Source of the DNA: Thermoflexales bacterium
GTDB taxonomy: Bacteria > Chloroflexota > Anaerolineae > Fen-1058
Assembly: GCA_016931085.1 (NCBI GenBank)
Contig: JAFGFO010000309.1
Span: 1 to 9,155 of the forward strand
Reading direction: 5' to 3'
Length of the DNA: 9,155 nt
A program made the translations under genes and the position numbers. Under the pieces are notes generated by a model. That model made no database searches. It saw only the letters and a program-made list of their open reading frames with translations, and was not told the origin of the DNA. Below are positions 6,091 to 9,155 of this stretch, piece by piece; the first letter of the stretch is position 1; every line of letters starts with the position of its first letter.

Positions 6091-9024
6091 GTGGAATCCG
6101 AGCGGCTCATCACGTGCGAAGAGATTCTGGGGGGCTTGTCTGCCAGGCGCGCTAGCACCCTGCTGTTCCTGATCGAGAGCCGGACGGCCTACCTGGTGGC
6201 CCACTCGCGGCAGGCCACAGATCGTTTCCTGACGGAGGAAGCCGCCCAGGAACGCGACATGGCTTTTCTAAGCGCCTTTAGCCTGGGCCGCCAGCCGCCG
6301 CTGCGCCCAAGCATCCAAGACCTGGAACGCTACGCGCCCAACTGGGGGCCCCTGTCGCCGGAAACGCCCAGCCTGCGCGCGGCGCTCGCCCATAGCCTGG
6401 GCCTCAAGTACACCTTCACCAGGGGGACCATCCCCAACATCCGGGCGGCGCTCGATCTGGACACCCCCAAGGTGCAAGAGAGCTACCGGCGCCTGTATCA
6501 CCAACCCCTGGAGACGCTCTTCCGCCCCCGTCTCAGCCTGGCCGAGCGCATGCGCTGGGCCTCGTCCGGGCTGGGAAGCCGGCTGGAATCTTTGCCGCCC
6601 TTTTGGACCGCCTTTGCATTGACCTTGACCGAGACCGTAGGGGCCGGCATCCTGGCCCTGCCCATTGCCATGGCCGGGGTAGGCCCGTTGGCCGGGGCCG
6701 TGCTTTTGCTCGTTTTTGGCCTGGTGAACATTCTAACCGTCGCCTACATGGCCGAGGCCGTCCTGCGCAGCGGCGCCATCCGCTACAGCAACGCCTATAT
6801 CGGGCGGATGGTGCGCGACTATTTGGGAGACGCCGGCTCGATGGTCCTCTCGCTGGGGGTTTTGGGCTTTTGTTTCCTGACCCTCATGGCCTATTATATC
6901 GGCTTTGCAACCACCTTGGAAGACGCGACCCGCGTCCCGGCCGAGTTATGGGTCAGCCTGATTTTCCTGGCCGGGCTGTACGTTGTGCGGCGCGAATCGT
7001 TGAACGCCACCGTCGCCTCGGCGCTCTTGATTGGGGCCACCAATATCGGCCTGATCCTGGTCATGGCCGTGCTGGCCCTGGCGCGGGCGCGGCCGGAGAA
7101 CCTGGCCTTTGTCAACATCCCCTTTCTCGCCGGGCGCCCTTTCGACCCCACCATCTTGGGGCTGATTTTCGGAGTAGTCGTTGCGGCCTACTTTGGACAT
7201 CTGTCCGTGAGCACGTGCGCCAGGACGATGATCAGCCGGGATCCCAGCGGGCGCTCTCTGATTTGGGGCTGCATGGCGGCCCAAGCCGTGGCGATGGTCA
7301 TTTATGTGATCTGGGTCGTGGCCGTCAATGGGGCCGTGGATCCGCGCGCCCTCGCCGGGGAATCCGGCACCGCGCTGATCCCCCTGGCCAAAGAAGCCGG
7401 CCCGCTGGTGCAGGTGTTAGGCTCTATCCTGGCCACTTTGTGCATGGGCATGGCGTCCGTCCATTCCGCCATGGGACTCTATAACTTGACCCGCGAGCGC
7501 TTGCCCACCCGCTCGCAGCCGGCGATCAGCTTGCCCCGCCGCCAGGGCCGGCTGGTTCTGCGCAAACGCGGTCGAGGGCAGCCCGGCTTGTACATCGCCC
7601 TGACTTACCTGGGGCTCCAAGACGACGGCCCCCACCTTCGCCTGGATATACGAGCCGACGACAACGGGGCTTCCCGCGCGGGGGGTGGAAGCCAGGAGGA
7701 CCGCGAGTGTCGCCTGCGCCGGGTAGACATAGCCATCGGCCAGCGGTGGGAGCTGGCGGCCTCTGGGCTGGTCCGGGGCGACGAGCGCCTGGCGCTGCAC
7801 GTGCTGCAGGCAAGCCCGAAAAGCGTGTGCCTGCAGGTCGACTCGTCGCTGAGCGTGACCTACGAGGGCCAGTGGGACACGGTTGGCCTGTGCCCGTCCG
7901 ATGTGCTCGCCCTCGGCGACGGCGAGCGAGCGTTGGTCACGTGGCTGATGCGGCAGCAGGCGGCCAGCCTGGCCGAGCTGGCCGCTTATCTCGAACAAGA
8001 CCAAGACTGCACGCGCGAGCTGCTGAAATCGCTGGCGGACGCGGGCCTGATCGTAGAATTGGAAAGCAAAGGCGAGCTGAGCTATCAAGTGATCCTGGGC
8101 CGCGCGCGGGGGCGGGCGCCTGGCCACGAGCTGTGGCAAAGGCTCGGCCAGCCAGGGCAGCCGGCGGCCCGGGGCACACGGGCCGGCCTGCCCAATTTCC
8201 TCCAACGTATCCAGGCCATCGCCTCGAGCGCTCCCGGCCAGTCTTGCCTGGCCCTCAGCCCGGTGCTGGCGGCCTTTCTTCTGACCGAATGGGCCTTGCT
8301 CGCCAATTCAAGCTCGTTCTCCGCCCTATTCAGTTTTGCTGGCGTTATCATCGTCTCCCTGCTGGCGGGCATCTTTCCGGTCCTGTTATTGATCTCCAGC
8401 CGGCAAAAGGGCGAGTTCACGCCCAGCGTTGTGTATCGCGTCATGGGCCACCCCCTGATCCTGGGCGGGATATACGCTTTATCGCTGGCCAGCCTGTTCC
8501 TGCACGGCGTCTTTATCTGGCAAGACCCCTGGCAGCGCGCCGGCGCGCTGCTCATCGGGGCGGCGACAGTGGGCCTGACCGTGTCCATGAAACGCCAGGG
8601 CGCTTTTGCCCCGCGAGTCGTGGTGACGCTGTGCGAGGACCAGACCAAAGGCGGGGAGGTGAGCTTTGCCGTCGTGGCGAATGGGCAGCCGGTAGAGGCA
8701 AGCCTACGGCTCGATTATGCGGGCGGCGAGCGGCGCAGCCAGGCGGCGGCCGGCAAGCTGCCTGGCCTGGCCTCGCTGCGCCGGGCCTCTTTTCTTTTGC
8801 CGGCTGGGCTGGCGCGCGAGCTCAAGGTTTGGGCGTACAGGCTCACGCCCGAGGGGGCCTCCGAAAACCTGGCCGGACGGCTGGAGGTAAAGGCCGGGGG
8901 AAGAGCCAGCCGGTTCGACCTGGCGTCGTCCGGCGGGCCGATCGTCACGCCCTATCCTGGCGATGCCTGCCAGGTAGACATCACGCTGGCCGGGCCGGAC
9001 GACCCAGACAAGCGCTCCTGTTGA
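6091..9024 (+). CDS. Large amino-acid-permease-like protein with inserted cytoplasmic winged-helix-like region (977 aa)
   Basis: Likely inner-membrane transporter of the LeuT-fold APC/AAAP (aromatic or general amino acid permease) group; the substrate is unknown. Residues 1-165 are a soluble, helix-rich N-terminal domain I do not recognise. The membrane core starts with the family's broken first helix, TETVGAGILALPIA at 180-193. Predicted helices are near 170-192, 196-218, 251-275, 285-300, 304-332, 354-376, 393-415 and 434-462. Residues 467-715 form a long cytoplasmic insertion: basic, then beta-rich (480-600), then a winged-helix-like segment at 605-668 (GERALVTWLMRQQAASLAEL onward). Four more helices follow near 719-739, 746-768, 788-808 and 815-831, including FPVLLLISSRQKGE, typical of the family after helix 9-10. 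A beta-rich tail of about 135 residues ends the protein. GTG 6091 is the only sensible start; no ribosome binding site precedes it, which fits a leaderless mRNA. Confidence 0.8.
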   Translation: MESERLITCEEILGGLSARRASTLLFLIESRTAYLVAHSRQATDRFLTEEAAQERDMAFLSAFSLGRQPPLRPSIQDLERYAPNWGPLSPETPSLRAALAHSLGLKYTFTRGTIPNIRAALDLDTPKVQESYRRLYHQPLETLFRPRLSLAERMRWASSGLGSRLESLPPFWTAFALTLTETVGAGILALPIAMAGVGPLAGAVLLLVFGLVNILTVAYMAEAVLRSGAIRYSNAYIGRMVRDYLGDAGSMVLSLGVLGFCFLTLMAYYIGFATTLEDATRVPAELWVSLIFLAGLYVVRRESLNATVASALLIGATNIGLILVMAVLALARARPENLAFVNIPFLAGRPFDPTILGLIFGVVVAAYFGHLSVSTCARTMISRDPSGRSLIWGCMAAQAVAMVIYVIWVVAVNGAVDPRALAGESGTALIPLAKEAGPLVQVLGSILATLCMGMASVHSAMGLYNLTRERLPTRSQPAISLPRRQGRLVLRKRGRGQPGLYIALTYLGLQDDGPHLRLDIRADDNGASRAGGGSQEDRECRLRRVDIAIGQRWELAASGLVRGDERLALHVLQASPKSVCLQVDSSLSVTYEGQWDTVGLCPSDVLALGDGERALVTWLMRQQAASLAELAAYLEQDQDCTRELLKSLADAGLIVELESKGELSYQVILGRARGRAPGHELWQRLGQPGQPAARGTRAGLPNFLQRIQAIASSAPGQSCLALSPVLAAFLLTEWALLANSSSFSALFSFAGVIIVSLLAGIFPVLLLISSRQKGEFTPSVVYRVMGHPLILGGIYALSLASLFLHGVFIWQDPWQRAGALLIGAATVGLTVSMKRQGAFAPRVVVTLCEDQTKGGEVSFAVVANGQPVEASLRLDYAGGERRSQAAAGKLPGLASLRRASFLLPAGLARELKVWAYRLTPEGASENLAGRLEVKAGGRASRFDLASSGGPIVTPYPGDACQVDITLAGPDDPDKRSC

Positions 9025-9025
9025 C

Positions 9026-9061
9026 GCGGGCGCTGCCGCCAGGCCGGGAAAGCGCGCCCGC
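9026..9061 (+). terminator. GC-rich stem-loop after the transporter
   Basis: GCGGGCGC (9026-9033) pairs perfectly with GCGCCCGC (9054-9061) across a 20-base loop, starting two bases after the stop codon. No T-run follows, so it is not a standard intrinsic terminator; it may protect the 3' end or assist termination by another route. Confidence 0.4.
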
Positions 9062-9072
9062 ATCCGATCGCG

Positions 9073-9103
9073 AGCGTTTCACGCTGGGGACTAATTTCAC
9101 GCT
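9073..9103 (+). repeat. TTTCACGCT direct repeat
   Basis: TTTCACGCT occurs at 9077-9085 and 9095-9103; the first copy also forms the small hairpin AGCGT-TTC-ACGCT. The core is the reverse complement of the CGTGAAA heptamer in front of pyrK. No gene start is visible in 9062-9155, and nothing else is recognised there. Confidence 0.35.
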
Positions 9104-9155
9104 TTGGAGTTGAGGCTTTCGCCCTTGGCGCGCAGAGCGAGCCGGAGAAACCGCC

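Noticed and set aside
7707..9113. Plus-strand open frame of 468 residues in another frame of the transporter gene
   Set aside because: Arginine-, glycine- and alanine-rich product with no domains, while the transporter frame continues with clear membrane helices through the same bases.
1..9155. CRISPR array, tRNA or rRNA genes
   Set aside because: The tandem repeats have no unique spacers of regular length, and I found no tRNA cloverleaf or rRNA signature.

Overview
The window is a GC-rich bacterial segment dominated by one rightward pyrimidine-biosynthesis operon, pyrC-pyrB-pyrFE-pyrD-pyrK. A large membrane transporter follows, and a non-coding stretch of about 750 bases with unusual structure precedes the operon. 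The combination of a CAD-type dihydroorotase next to a CAD-type aspartate transcarbamylase, an ODCase-OPRT fusion, PyrD/PyrK of class 1B and many short tandem repeats between genes suggests an environmental Chloroflexota lineage (Anaerolineae or Caldilineae relatives). This is an inference from gene types and style; no phylogenetic marker lies in the window.

Layout. Bases 1-60 hold a double-hairpin palindromic repeat. Bases 61-549 are visibly AT-richer, have no convincing reading frame, and carry several hairpins. They lie downstream of a consensus promoter reading leftward (556-585), so a structured non-coding RNA on the minus strand is the best guess. A divergent rightward promoter (638-666) probably drives the operon. 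pyrC (749-1852) overlaps pyrB (1839-2837). A bifunctional pyrF-pyrE fusion (2897-4309), pyrD (4350-5276) and pyrK (5315-6073) follow. A TATAAT box just after pyrK lies six bases upstream of the GTG start of a 977-residue amino-acid-permease-like protein (6091-9024), so that gene is probably translated from a leaderless mRNA.

Together the pyr genes cover every step from carbamoyl phosphate to UMP. PyrB makes carbamoyl aspartate, PyrC cyclises it, the PyrD-PyrK complex oxidises dihydroorotate with NAD+, and PyrE and PyrF, on one chain, convert orotate to OMP and UMP. Carbamoyl phosphate synthetase is not in the window.

The most striking pattern is that every junction inside the operon, including the one between the fused PyrF and PyrE domains, carries its own short repeat: a 10-mer array at pyrC/pyrB, a 7-mer array at pyrB/pyrFE, a GTAGAGA-like tract in the PyrF-PyrE linker, a duplicated segment at pyrFE/pyrD and a second 7-mer array at pyrD/pyrK. 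These repeats supply stop codons, C-terminal tails, linker residues and ribosome binding sites. The second notable item is the transporter, whose membrane core is interrupted between predicted helices 8 and 9 by about 250 cytoplasmic residues that include a winged-helix-like segment. Two terminator-like hairpins lie inside coding sequence, in pyrC and in the pyrF part of pyrFE.
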